64,000 nucleotides of DNA from Macrotis lagotis (taxonomy: Eukaryota > Chordata > Mammalia > Peramelemorphia > Peramelidae): NCBI RefSeq assembly GCF_037893015.1, contig NC_133663.1, positions 144,365,771 to 144,429,770 of the forward strand, written 5' to 3'. Under the pieces are notes generated by a model that was given only the letters and a program-made list of their open reading frames with translations, ran no database searches and had not been told where the DNA came from. Numbering within the stretch: the first letter of the stretch is position 1; every line of letters begins with the position of its first letter. A program made the translations under genes and the position numbers. This document shows positions 23,820-34,379 of this stretch, piece by piece.

Positions 23820-24490
23820 TCCTTGCCTTCCTCAATCCCCACTCCCACTACTTCTAGTTGGGCTCCAACCATGCTGCATTTGCATCCCCTCCCCCAAGTA
23901 ATTTTTTGCTAATTTTCCTCCATATATAGGAAATATCCTCATAACTCATGCCTGGATTTGGAGATTCAGAATTTCTTCTATTTCCATTTTCTTCCTGTTA
24001 CATTCTTCTACCTACTATCCATTACCTATGAGAAGTTTAATTATCATCTCTAGGTAAATGAATCCTAGATCCATGTATTCAACTCTATTCAATTTCATAA
24101 TATCCAGTCCGACATCATCACCTATTTTTAGACATTTCAAATTAGATATGCTATAGAATATAGGTAAAGTAAAACAACTTATTATCCTGACCCTCCAAAA
24201 CCACCTCTCTTCTAGGAGTCCATAGTTTTTGTTGAGTATATCACTGTAGTTATAGCCTCACAGGTTCAAAAACTTGGTGTCATCTCTTTTCTGATTCTTC
24301 ACTAATTCAACCCCCATATCTAATCAGTTGCCAAGATTTATTACTTCTTCCACCACAATATTTCTTCCATCTGTCCTTTTTTTCTTGACTCACATAGTCA
24401 CTTATTCATGTTCTACTCAACTCTTAGTTGGACTACTAAAATATTCTTCTATTTTCTGAATTTCAAATTACATCCATCTTAAATAACATC
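23820..24490 (+). mobile_element. L2-like LINE remnant, first part
   Basis: Plus-strand sequence resembles the 3' half of an L2 reverse-transcriptase ORF: CTTGGTGTCATCTCTTTTCTGATTC near 24273, AACCCCCATATCTAATCAGTTGCCAAG near 24308, ATTCTTCTATTTTCTGAATTTC near 24442. The frame is broken. It appears to be cut at about 24490 by the minus-strand L2 copy and to resume near 25641. Confidence 0.5.
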
Positions 24491-25640
24491 TCCATACAAC
24501 AGTAAAAGTCAGTCAGACAGTAAAACTTTATTAAGAATATAATATACCCCAAGCACTGTGGAAAGGACAATGGAGTCACAAAGAATGATAAAAGGGTTTA
24601 TGTTACATAAAGGGGGAGAAAATATGCAAAAAACTTCATACAAACAAGATATATGTATATATATATATTTATATATATATATACACATATGAGATAAATC
24701 AGAAATAATCAAAAGAACAAATGCATTAGAATTCAGGATTGTAAAAAATCTGTATTTTAACTGGAACTTGAAAGAATCTAAGAAAGTTAGGAGACAGAGA
24801 TGATGATGAAAAGCATTTTAGGGCATGAGGGAAAAATCACTGAAAATGTTCAGACTGTGTGAATTTCATTGGATTTCATAAGATGTAAAGAAAATATGAG
24901 TTTAAGGCAGCTAGAAATGTAGTAGACTTAGGAGACAGGTTGTAAAAGACTTTGCATACCAAATAGAAGACTTTATATTTCATTTTGGAAGTGACAGGGA
25001 GTCATTGAAGTTTCTAGAATCAGAGACGTTGGGTAGATGATATATGATCACTCTTAGACCTTAGGATAATCATTTTGACAACTGAGTAAAGAATGAGCTA
25101 GAGTGAGGAGAGAGACTTGTGGCAGGCAAACCATGCAGTGGTCTACTACAACAGAGCTCGTGGTATGAAGCAATTAGTGCCTGAACCAGGATATTAACAA
25201 TATTAGAGAAGAGAAGGGGGTATATTTAATAGATATTAAATATGTGAAATCAGCAGGATTTGGTAACACTTTGGATAGAGTAAGGAGTTGATAATGATAC
25301 CTAGGTTACCAGCCTGGATTACTGAGAGATTGCTAATGCTATCAACAATTATTGGGAAGTAAGGAATAGTAAAGAATTTGGAAGGGAATAACAAGAAGAT
25401 CCCTTTTGAACAAATTGAGTTTACAATATCTCAGACTAACTCTATTCAAAATGTCTAATAGGCACTTGGAGATGTAAGACCACAGTTCAGCAGAGAGGGT
25501 TAAGGCTGGATATGTAGATTTAAGAATCATTATCAAGGAGATGATAATTGAATCTATGGAAGTTGGTGAGATCAGTGAGTAAATGGCATAGAAAAAGAAA
25601 AGGGCTTAGGGTAGTGCCTTTCTAGACACTTATGGTGAAT
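24491..25640 (-). pseudogene. L2-like LINE remnant, 3' half, antisense
   Basis: On the minus strand the 5' part reads a degenerate YADDSQIYISS box (complement near 25520) and the weak CLLDI and KLNLFKRDLLVIP blocks of L2 reverse transcriptases. Further on come a SLSLPKMKYKVFY-like C-terminal block (near 24990) and a 3' end of AGTGCTTGGGGTATA, AATAAAG and CTGACTGAC (near 24560-24500). Frames are broken. L2 was active before the therian radiation and is not active in modern mammals. Confidence 0.65.
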
Positions 25641-26090
25641 AAGCATGATCTTAAAGTCCTCTCTAATATTTAAAGCCTTTAATAAAATGAATCCAAATTA
25701 CACTTCCAGACCAATTATTCACTAATCATCCTCATTTCTCATACTCTATGGTCAAAGTGACTATTATTCCTCACAAAACATATGCTATCCCTTCTTAATT
25801 ATGAGAAATGATTCTTCCTGTTACCTGGAATTAATTCCCTCCTTATATTAGCAAATGTCTTTTGTATGTCAGTCAAATACCACTTCTACATAATGTATAT
25901 CTAGATCAAGATACAGTTACTATGAATTGCTTACTTTACTTTTTTCCTAATTGAAAGGTACCAAAAAAATCAGACATTTATTTTGCATATTTTGATCTCT
26001 AATGGAATGTAAGTTACTTGAGGACAGGAATTTTTTTTTTCCATTTTTTCACATGTATTTTTAGGGTCTAGCACAAGGACACATGAAGTT
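25641..26090 (+). mobile_element. L2-like LINE remnant, second part
   Basis: Plus-strand sequence ends with the L2-type tail: CTAATGGAATGTAAGTTACTTGAGGACAGG near 25995 and TAGGGTCTAGCACAAGG near 26063. It probably continues the element at 23820-24490 across the antisense L2. Confidence 0.5.
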
Positions 26091-26449
26091 ATTTGAAAAA
26101 TAATTTTTATTCCCTATAATGACTATTTCACTAAAATAAGTGGTGTTACATTTCTTCTTTTATAGGTAAAGAATATGAAATTCAGAAAAATTAGAAGACT
26201 TGCTAAATATCACAAAACCAGTAAAGGTCATAGACTCTAATCTAAGTCTTTTAATGACAATCTCATTGTGAGAAAAGTAAATATCCGTAAAAAGAATGCA
26301 TCAATGAATATGTTCAAAGAAGTCTTTTTCTTTCTATATTGTCCAATGTGACAACGGATCATTAATTTTCTTTATTCTAGCCTAAGGTTTCTCAAATATA
26401 AAAAGAAGCATTTGGACTTGATATCCTCTGTCTGACACACAAAAAAAGA

Positions 26450-26680
26450 TAGAATATAGGCTAGGAAAAAGAGACTTGGAGTTAGGAAGACCTCAATTGA
26501 AATCCAATCTGAGATATTTAATAGCTATGTTACCTTAGGCAAGTTACTCTACTGTATGCCTTAGTATTCTCAAATATAAAATAAGATTAATAATAGCATC
26601 AATCTCAAAAGACTTTTTTTTGTGGATACACTTAGTATGTGTTCAGTGTTTAATAAATATTTCTTTCCTATCTTTAAAAT
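26450..26680 (+). mobile_element. MIR/THER1 CORE-SINE
   Basis: GACTTGGAGTTAGGAAGACC, TTACCTTAGGCAAGTTACT, AATATAAAATAAGATTAATA and TTAATAAATATTT follow the plus-strand MIR/THER1 order over its full length. Confidence 0.7.
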
Positions 26681-26724
26681 CATATGACTTTTGATTTGCC
26701 TAACTGGATTTCAATTAGATTTAT

Positions 26725-26850
26725 TCTATCTTTGTCCATCTCTTCCTGGCACTGTGCCTGTTTTTATCTTTCTTTCTCTGACTCTGTCTGTTTTTCTCTG
26801 TTTTTCCCTGTCTCTGTCTGTCTGTCTCTTTTTCTCTTTCTATAGGAATT
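26725..26850. repeat. Pyrimidine-rich low-complexity tract
   Basis: About 120 bp of TCTG/TTTCTC-type sequence with imperfect CTGTCTGT repeats. Confidence 0.8.
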
Positions 26851-27528
26851 TTTTTAATCTTTTTTAATCTTTTTCCCTCGAGGTATTTTATAATGCTCTT
26901 CTCCGGTTGGATGTACACAAAACTAAAATATCCAAAGACTAGGGAATTTTTTAAAATTAGGTTTAAAAGTCTATTAAAATGTTTTCTCAACATATTTGTT
27001 TATTGTAACTATTCAGGATTCCATTTAAAAGATTCTAAGACCCTTGATATATATTTATATAATGAATATTTTTCTTTTAGTAGTGATATAGAATCAATGA
27101 CAAATTATAAGACTATTTCTTTGTTGAGAAATATTACAAAAGTTTTAGAAGCTAATAGTTTCAAATTCCATGATTTAACATATTAAAAAATAAAAATTAT
27201 AAACAATTAAGAATTACTAAAAGCTATTATTATGAAAATTAATTTAACAGTTTATACTATAAAACATCAATCTTCACTATTGTGAGCTCCCAAGAGTAAT
27301 AAGATTTATGTGAGGAATAAAAACTTCAATCCCTAATATAGCAATTCTGTATTCCCAATAATTCCCAACTGTACTGACAGTTGCTTAGCAAGATTCCCAA
27401 CATTGTGCCTTCTATGGATTATTTAACAAGAATGAAATAATAGTAATTAGATTTACTAATTAAAACATTGTGGTTATCTATGATTATGTAATCAAAAGAA
27501 GAGGGACATTAAAATCTCCTACAAAGGT
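26851..27528. other. AT-rich intergenic DNA
   Basis: No gene or recognisable repeat. A 97-codon plus-strand frame at 26893-27186 is AT-driven and has no family motif. Confidence 0.4.
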
Positions 27529-27674
27529 ATAGGTTTTTGCAAGGCAAATGGGGTTAAGTGGCTTACCCAAGGCCACACAGCTAGGTAATTAATAAGTGTG
27601 TGAGACTGGATTTGAACCTAGGTACTCCCGACTCCAGGGCCAGTGCTTTATCCACTACACCACCTAGCTGCCCC
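27529..27674 (-). mobile_element. CORE-type SINE
   Basis: Antisense copy: AGGTTTTTGCAAGGCAAATG, GGATTTGAACCTAGGTACTC and CACCTAGCTGCCCC. Full length with few changes; no clear target duplication. Confidence 0.9.
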
Positions 27675-27733
27675 AATGCTATACAGTTTTGTCAAAAGAA
27701 TCTTATAAATAAAATAAAGGAGGGTAAAACAAA

Positions 27734-27890
27734 TTTTTTTTAGTTTTTTTGCAAGGCAGATGGGGTTAAGTGGCTTGCCCAAGGCCACACAGCTAGGTAA
27801 TTATTAAGTATCTGAGAACGGATTTGAACCCAGGTACTCATGACTCCAAGGCCGGTGCTTTATCCATTGCACCACCTAACTGCCCCCCGA
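27734..27890 (-). mobile_element. CORE-type SINE with 9-bp TSD
   Basis: Antisense copy only about 60 bp from the previous one and in the same orientation, bracketed by TAAAACAAA (27725-27733 and 27891-27899). It is an independent insertion, not a tandem duplication, because it has its own target duplication. Confidence 0.9.
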
Positions 27891-27899
27891 TAAAACAAA

Positions 27900-28369
27900 A
27901 TTTGTGTGATTTTGTCTGTGACCTTTAAGGGAAATGCTATTTTACTCAACCCTATTTTCTAAAACTTGATTGAAATGTATAAAAACAACTCCAGACAAAG
28001 GAAATATTAGATTGGTTAAATTATGCAATATTATTCAATACAAATGTTATTGATGCTTTGATATTAATTATCAAAAACTAAAGAAAATTGAATAATGGTA
28101 TCAATTTCTAATGTGCAACCAACATTGGAATGTCTTTTTATTTTCTGAACTAAAACTCCTTTTTGTGTATTCCTAGAAACTAACAGTGACAATATTTGTA
28201 TCTTCACTGAGTTTATATACATAAATACACACACAGTCATACACACATATGCAATCATTTACTTCCTACCAAAAGTTTATCTCTTTAATATAATGTGATA
28301 TCAGTACTTGAGTGCAAGATGTGAGAAACTGGACATTCTTAATTGTGTAATATAATCATTTAATGCATT
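27900..28369. other. AT-rich intergenic DNA
   Basis: Nothing recognised before the provirus edge. Confidence 0.4.
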
Positions 28370-28375
28370 ATTATA
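28370..28375 (+). repeat. Provirus target duplication, left (ATTATA)
   Basis: ATTATA here against ATTACA at 40396-40401, 5 of 6 matching. Six base pairs is the size produced by betaretrovirus integrases. Confidence 0.6.
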
Positions 28376-28779
28376 TATAGCCCACAATAGCTCTAGTGTG
28401 GGTCTGGACATGAATCTGAGAGTAAGGTCGGGTAGAAAGACATATCCAAACATGGAAGTTTGGGAAGTGAAAATCCACCAACTTTAGTTTTGGAAACTCA
28501 GACTTTTTAATAGCAAAAACTTATCTCAGGAATGGCTGGTTAAAGGAGACCCAGTTTCACAATTCCCTGGGTAAAGTTACAGTATTTGTTGTTAGAAATT
28601 TGCATACTTCTCTATCCAAGAAACCTTCTACAACCACCCCAGGAGCCACAGATTATCCTAGGTCAGGGTGCACTGGTGAACCAATGGATCCATACAATGA
28701 GCAATAATCCATGCATATCTTTGATGAAGAAGATCACCAAGGATATGTGAATATCACTCCCTGGGGCTGGCCCTCTACA
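28376..28779 (-). mobile_element. 3' LTR of the provirus
   Basis: 404 bp, colinear with 39993-40395. On the minus strand it begins TGTAGAGGGCCAGCC and ends GGGCTATA (a TG...TA edge, probably from TG...CA). The region equal to the 5' LTR TATA box reads TATTAAAA. Confidence 0.95.
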
Positions 28780-28780
28780 G

Positions 28781-28793
28781 TTTCCCCCTTCTT
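28781..28793 (-). other. Provirus polypurine tract
   Basis: The minus strand reads AAGAAGGGGGAAA followed by C and the LTR TG. This is the plus-strand primer position, immediately 5' of the 3' LTR. Confidence 0.85.
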
Positions 28794-28829
28794 AGGCTTG
28801 CTGAAGCTTTAGGAGGTGTGTTAGGACAG

Positions 28830-29900
28830 CTATGTTTTGTCCCAGTGACAGCTGGGTTTAATACAAGTGGGTATAATACACAATATCAACAATAATGCAA
28901 AGACACCAGGAAGCATGCTCACTAATATGTTCTTACAATGAAAAGGATGAAACCTATTAACAAAGTTGAACAAATTATCAATATTTGAATCCATTTCCAT
29001 TCTAGGTGCCAATGCAATATCATTAATAATTTTATGCAATTGATTCATATCCATAGAATCATTATACCATATTCCATTCAAATAACCTTTTATCCCATGG
29101 AATAAGTGAAGCATCATGTTTTAAAGGAGTAACACAAATAACAGAAAATCTATAATCACATTGCAATTGTCCCTTGTGTTCATGATAGAGGTTTGTAATG
29201 CATTAATCAAATGATAAAGATCTTCATTAATTCTTTCATGAACATTTTCTGATAATTTAAAGAAGGAAATTCTATAGGAAATATCCCTCTTCCCTCAATA
29301 CTTTCTTCAAATGTAATTCCGGACATTTCTAAGGTCCTGAATGTTCCCATGTTATAAATATTTGGATAAGTTGAATGTTTAGTTTTACTTAATTTAACAC
29401 ATTTCAACAGTACCCATTTTACAAAAACATATAGGAGTCACAGTATTTAAACCACAAAAATTATGCCTAAATTTTCTTCTCAGCATCTCTTCTTCCATAC
29501 CTCCAGCAGGAACTTTGTTATATACAAAATAATCTGCAGCTTCCCCAATTAATATAATTTTAGCCATACTCTCTCCCCATTGTAGAGCAATGACCCATGG
29601 AGGGTTTTGAACTTAAGTGTAATATTCAATTCCTTTTACAGTTCCCAAATTGTTCATGAGTCATAAATTGTCCCATAAGTTCATGGCATATTCTCCTTTC
29701 ATCTTTTACTTTTCAATTTCTTAAGTGTAAGTTATTCATTTTCTATATTATTTGATTCATCTGATCTGATGTTTCTTTCTGGTACCCAGACAATTTCTCC
29801 ATCTGTGAATAAAACAGAAGCATACCCTTGAACCCAGATTAATAATGGATCCAGTCATTTTCATTGTTGATACCTTAGGATCCTTCCTTGTGACCATGCC
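28830..29900 (-). pseudogene. Provirus env remnant
   Basis: The last open piece (29117-28830, 95 codons) has a charged, asparagine-rich ectodomain stretch, then a hydrophobic segment (residues about 64-86, core MLPGVFALLLILCII) and a short tail with cysteines. That is how a retroviral transmembrane subunit ends just upstream of the polypurine tract. A second open piece is at 29407-29207, and upstream fragments near 29520-29760 are cysteine-bearing but full of stops. The surface subunit cannot be placed. Env would mediate membrane fusion of virions; this copy is not intact. Confidence 0.6.
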
Positions 29901-29963
29901 CTTCTCTTCATGTTGCATATCCTTAAAAAAAATCTTTCTGCAGGTGTTGTTTATTATTCAATG

Positions 29964-30540
29964 TTAAAAAAAATTCATGGTATATAATGAGAGATTTACT
30001 CTCCTTCCTTGTTTCCTCTTTGTCCCTATATATTCCCCCTTCTTCTGCACTTCCAGAAATCTCTTAAGATCTTTATGTTTTCTTTCTACTAAAGCTTGAC
30101 CAGTGGGGTTATAGAGAATACTTGTAATACATTTTATATTGTAATACAGGCAGAATTGTTCAAATTCCTTAGAAGTATAACCAGGGTCAGTATCTGTTTT
30201 TGTGGATTTTGGTATCCCTATGATAGCAAAACAATGGAATAAATGATCAATCATACCTTGTGTAGCCTCTGAATTTTGTGCTGTTGCCATTGCACATGAA
30301 CCAAATGCATCTACAGTAACATGAATGAATTTCATTTTTCCAAAAGATGTAGAATGAGTCACATCCATCTGCCACAATTCATTAGGAACCTGGCTTCTAG
30401 GATTTGTGGAATAATTTGGAGGAGTAGATAAATATGGAATGCATAGTTGACAGGATATTACTATATTCCTTGCTTTCTCTCTGGTAATTTTGAAGTCTTT
30501 CCTTAATAAAGAGGCATTCTAGTGAAATATTTTGTGACAC
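29964..30540 (-). pseudogene. Provirus integrase (pol 3' end)
   Basis: A 137-codon frame (30377-29964) holds the integrase catalytic core. WQMDVTH carries the first Asp, TDTDPGYTSKEF the second, and NPTGQALVERKHKDLK the Glu, with 35 residues between the last two: the D,D-35-E signature is complete. Further upstream, in a broken frame (to about 30540), is a CQLC pair like the last two cysteines of the HHCC zinc finger. The protein would join viral DNA ends to host DNA. The DNG of the second motif is changed to DTD, and upstream stops break pol. Confidence 0.85.
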
Positions 30541-30689
30541 CGCCTAGCTTGCTCTTCTACTGAGCTTATAAGAAATAGAAGGGTTAATTGATCAGCCCTA
30601 TGACTGCCTTCACATATGGGCCCAGGCAACCCAGTGTGAGAATGTATGTATTTAATTAAAAAATGATTATATCTATCTCTTATAACTTC

Positions 30690-31020
30690 TTATAAATCTT
30701 TAAAGAGTTGATATAATTCTTCATCAGTGCCATGTTTAATAAAAGCTGTTTCTATGTATCTGACTACATGATAACTATACTTACTATCTGTAAAAATGTT
30801 AAGGGCTAGGGGCAGCTAGGTAGTGCAGTGGATAAAGCACTGGCCCTGGAGTCAGGAGTACCTGGGTTCAAATCTGGTCTCAGACCTTAATAATTACCTA
30901 GCTGTGTGGCCTTGGGCAAACTACTTAACCCCATTTGCCTTGCAAAAAAAATGTTAAGGGCCTGTGGCTGTTCTATTAATACCATTAATTGGGCATATAA
31001 TTCATTCTTTTGTTTTGATT
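30690..31020 (-). pseudogene. Provirus RNase H region of pol, split by a SINE
   Basis: On the minus strand, FTDSKYSYHVVRYIETAF (about 30800-30745) is the TDS-x-Y box of retroviral RNase H. The preceding NELYAQLMVLIEQ block lies on the far side of the SINE at 30807-30950. The order RNase H then integrase is as in all retroviral pol genes. RNase H would degrade the RNA strand of the RNA-DNA hybrid. Confidence 0.75.
30807..30950 (+). mobile_element. CORE-type SINE in provirus pol, TSD
   Basis: GGGGCAGCTAGGTAGTGCAG through CTTAACCCCATTTGCCTTGC and an A tail, bracketed by ATGTTAAGGGC (30796-30806 and 30951-30961). It splits the RNase H coding region and lies antisense to the provirus. Confidence 0.95.
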
Positions 31021-31117
31021 AAAAAATATATTTTTTTTAAAATTGCATTTATACATGGACCTACAGGTCTAGAATAAGGTCCACTACATTGTTTAAAAAT
31101 TTCAGGAAACTGGGGTG

Positions 31118-31260
31118 GCTAGGTGGCATAGTGGATAAAGCACCGGCCGTGGAGTCAGGAGTAGCTGGGTTCAAATCCGGTCTCAGACACTTAATAATTA
31201 CTTAGCTCTCTGGCCTTGGGCAAGCCACTTAACCCCATTTGCCTTACAAAAACCTAAAAA
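31118..31260 (+). mobile_element. CORE-type SINE in provirus
   Basis: GGGGTGGCTAGGTGGCATAG, GGTTCAAATCCGGTCTCAG and AACCCCATTTGCCTTAC, then an A tail. GGAAAC-type flanks (31107 and 31272) suggest a short target duplication. Confidence 0.9.
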
Positions 31261-31271
31261 AAAAATTTTTG

Positions 31272-31776
31272 GGAAACCTAAAGTGTCATAACTTCAGATG
31301 TTTTCCTTCATTACCTCTACAGAGCAGTCAATCATTAACTCCAGGCTTTGACATCATTACAGTAAAATAGCTTATATTGATAAAACTAGATCACATAACT
31401 TTTCAACATCTTGTTCATCAGTAAATTGCCTAACTATGGGTTATATAATATTCAATCTCTCAATCATTTTTCAAAGCCTCTCACATTTATTCAGTATTAT
31501 TGGAAATAATTGCAGTTAAGCCATAACTTCCTAATTTCTTATACAACCTTCTTCTAAGTTTACCATTTCTGCTTCTTTAAAATTAAACATTAAATTTTTA
31601 ACCTACATGAAACATAATGTTCCCATGCTGACAGCTCATTCTCTTAAACTTAACCTTACAAATAAATATCTGTTACACGTAAATTTCTTTCACATCTCTG
31701 TTTTATAAGGTTATTTTCCTCTTGTTCAAATACAGTCCTATTTTCAAAAAGAAATTAAGATTCCCTATGAATTTAG

Positions 31777-31817
<41 letters not shown>

Positions 31818-31829
31818 CATAAAATCCAT
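31272..31829 (-). other. Provirus internal DNA, gene not readable
   Basis: By position this should be reverse transcriptase, but no YxDD or LPQG motif could be read. It contains a TA microsatellite at about 31781-31812. Confidence 0.35.
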
Positions 31830-31839
31830 TGTAGTTTTA
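31830..31839 (+). repeat. HAL1 copy c target-site duplication, left
   Basis: TGTAGTTTTA is repeated at 35026-35035. Confidence 0.85.
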
Positions 31840-31989
31840 TTTTTTTATTCTCATTTTGTACAAATGTTTTTTTACATTAATAAAATATTCTTGTTACAAA
31901 ATACCCCTTCCCCCCATGAATATAGATAGACTTGCTTGGGCAAAAAAAGTAAGGGGGAGAGAAAAAAAATTAAAATTAAAAAAAATAAT

Positions 31990-32140
31990 AGTAATAATTG
32001 TAGGTATGGTCAGGTGGCGCAATGGACAAAGCACCAGCCCTGGAGCCACAAGCACCCAACTCCATATCCAGCCTCGTACACCCAACAATCACCCAGCCAT
32101 TTGACATGCAAGCCACCCGATCCCCACTGCCCTGCAAAAA
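31990..32140 (+). mobile_element. GC-rich SINE variant (unit 1)
   Basis: GGTCAGGTGGCGCAATGGAC, GCACCAGCCCTGGAGCCAC and CACTGCCCTGCAAAAACC. Many consensus T positions are C, for example ACCCAACAATCACCCAGCC where ordinary copies have ACTTAATAATTACCTAGCT. Confidence 0.75.
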
Positions 32141-32189
32141 CCAAAAAGAAGGGAAAAAAAGACCCAAAATAAAATAAAATAGTAATAAT

Positions 32190-32336
32190 AGTAGGGGTGG
32201 CTGGGTGGTAGACAGAGCATTGGCCCTTGAGCCAGGAGTATCTGGGTCCAAATCCGGCCCCAGACACCCAAAGATCACCCTGCTATGTGGCCCCAGGCAG
32301 GCCACCCAGCCCCACTTGCCCTGCACCCTCCCCCCA
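32190..32336 (+). mobile_element. GC-rich SINE variant (unit 2)
   Basis: GGGTGGCTGGGTGGTAGAC, GGTCCAAATCCGGCCCCAG, ACCCAAAGATCACCCTGC and GCCACCCAGCCCCACTTGCC. It shows the same T-to-C-rich character as unit 1. Confidence 0.75.
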
Positions 32337-32539
32337 AATAATAATAACAAAAAAGGTGCTTCAGTCTTTGTTCCAACACCAACAACTCTGTCACGGGTGG
32401 ATCACATTCTTTATAAGTCCATCACAAAAGTTGTTTCCATATTTTTCCACCCTTGCCATTGCTGATTGCAACTCCCTCCTTTCTTATTTCTCCATTACCA
32501 TGTACTCTATTTTCTCTCTCCTTTCACTCTGACTCTGCT

Positions 32540-32690
32540 GTAGGGTAGCTGAGTGGCGCAGCAGACAGATCCCTGGTCCCGGGGCCAAGAAGCCCTGAGC
32601 CCCCATACTACCCCTTAGGCCCAGAATCCACCTGGCCCTATGGTCCTGGGCAGGCCTTCCAATCCCAGCCTCTTGCAAGAAGTAAAAATG
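32540..32690 (+). mobile_element. GC-rich SINE variant fixed in HAL1 3' region (unit 3)
   Basis: GGGTAGCTGAGTGGCGCAG and a degenerate body to CTTGCAAG. It lies between the same HAL1 blocks as the variant at 23005-23152 of copy b: on the minus strand ACACATTTTCATTTTTAC before it and CAGAGTGAAAGGAG after it. Confidence 0.65.
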
Positions 32691-33157
32691 AAAATGTGTT
32701 ATATCTGACCACTCTCCCCGCATGGTCCAGCCTCTCCTCCTTTATTCACATCCCCACCCCTTCCCCCTGCTCCCCCCCTCCTTCTTACTCCAGATGTCTA
32801 TACCCCATTGAGTATATTTGTTTTTTCCTCTCCTAGCCATCTCTGATGAGAGCAAAGGTTCCCTCATTCCCCCTTGCCTCCCACCTTCCATATATCATTG
32901 CAATAGCTCATTGTAATAAAAGAAATCTTATTATGTGAAATATCTTGGACTATCCCCCCTCTCTTTTTCTTTCTCCCATTCCATTTCCCTTTTTTCCTAT
33001 TGACTCTATTTTTACACCATATTTTATCTTCGAATTCAGCTTTCTCCTGAGCTTCAACTATAAAAGCTCCCTCTACCTGATCTGTTAACTGAGAAGGTTC
33101 ATATGAATATTATCAGTATCATTTTTCTATACATGCAGTTCATCCTCATTAAGTCCC

Positions 33158-34285
33158 TCATGTTTCCCCCCTCTCCTCCAATCTCCATACTTCACCTGAG
33201 TCCTGTATCTGAAGATCAAACCTTCTGTTCAGCTCTGGCCATTCCAAAAGGAACCTTTGAAATTCCCCTGGTTCATTAAAAGTCCATCTTTTTCCCTGGA
33301 AGAGGACATTCAGCCTTGCTGGGTAGTTCATTCTTGGCTGCCTTCTAAGCTCTTTTGCCTTCCGGTATATTGTATTCCAAGCCCTACGAGCTTCCAATGT
33401 AGCTGCTGCTAAGTCCTGTGTGATCCTGCCTGCAGCTCCACGATATTTGAACTGTGTCCTTCTGGCTGCTTGTAATATTTTCTCTTTGACTTGGGAGTTC
33501 TGGAACTTGGCTATAATATTCCTAGGGGTTGGTTTTTGGGGATCTCTTTTGTGGGGGGGATCAGTAGATTTTCTCCATTTCTATTTTGCCCTCTGCTTCT
33601 AGAATATCAGGGCAATTTTCCTGTAGTAATTCTTTGAAAATGATGTCAAGGCTCTTTTTCTGATCATGACTTTCAGGTATTCCAATAATTTTTAAATTAT
33701 CTTTCCTAAGTCTGTTTTCCATATCAGTTGTTTTTTCAATGGGATATTTCACATTTTCTTCTAATTTTTCATTTTTTTTTGGTTTTGAAGTATTGATTCC
33801 TGATTTCTGGTAAATTCATCAATCTCCCTGAATTCTATTCTTTGTCTGAAGGATTTGTTCTCCTCATAGAGTTTTTCTTATCTCTTTTTCCATCTGGCTA
33901 ATTTTGCTTTTTTTAAAGCATTCTTCTCCTCAATAACTTTTTGAACTGTTTTATCCATTTGGCCTAAGCTGGTTTTTAGCATGCTATTTTCTTCAACTTT
34001 TTTTGGATTTCCTTGACTAAGCTGCTTACTTCATTTTCATGTTTCTCCTGCATCTCTCTCCTTTCTTTTCCCAGTTTTTCTTCCAACTCCCTCATTTGAT
34101 TTTCAAAGTCTTTTTTGAGCTCTGTCATAGCCTGAGCCCAATTTCTGTTTTTCTTGGCATCTTTAGATGCAGGAGCTTGTGCTTCCTCATCTTCAGGCTG
34201 AGTATTTTGATCCTTCTTGGGCTCATTTGCAAAATATTTCTCAATAGTCTTCCTATTATTTCTCTGCTTGCTCATTTTCCCAGCC
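33158..34285 (-). pseudogene. HAL1 ORF1 (copy c), broken
   Basis: The start ATG lies near 34276 (MSKQRNNRKTIEKYF). An acidic linker follows, then a coiled coil (KKNRNWAQAMTELKKDFENQ; MRELEEKLGKERREMQEKH) open to 33976. Stops near 33970-33760 break the frame. An RNA-recognition segment follows (NLKIIGIPESHD at 33752-33561), then the C-terminal domain (ELRRQPRMNYPARL, FQGKRWTF) ending with a stop at 33158. The order matches mammalian L1 ORF1p. It is the best-preserved ORF1 in the window but is not intact. Confidence 0.85.
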
Positions 34286-34379
34286 TGGGCCTGGTTTTGG
34301 GGTGCTTCCTGAGCTTTTGGGACACTCTCACAAAGGGTCTCAGTGTGTGAAGCTCTGTCTTCCCTCCTGGTCTGTGAAT

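Noticed and set aside
27529..27890. Tandem duplication of a SINE
   Set aside because: The two neighbouring copies differ in sequence and the second has its own target duplication, so they are separate insertions.
30807..30880. tRNA gene
   Set aside because: The tRNA-like head with A/B-box-type sequence belongs to a SINE with target duplications; it does not fold into a full cloverleaf by eye and recurs across the window.
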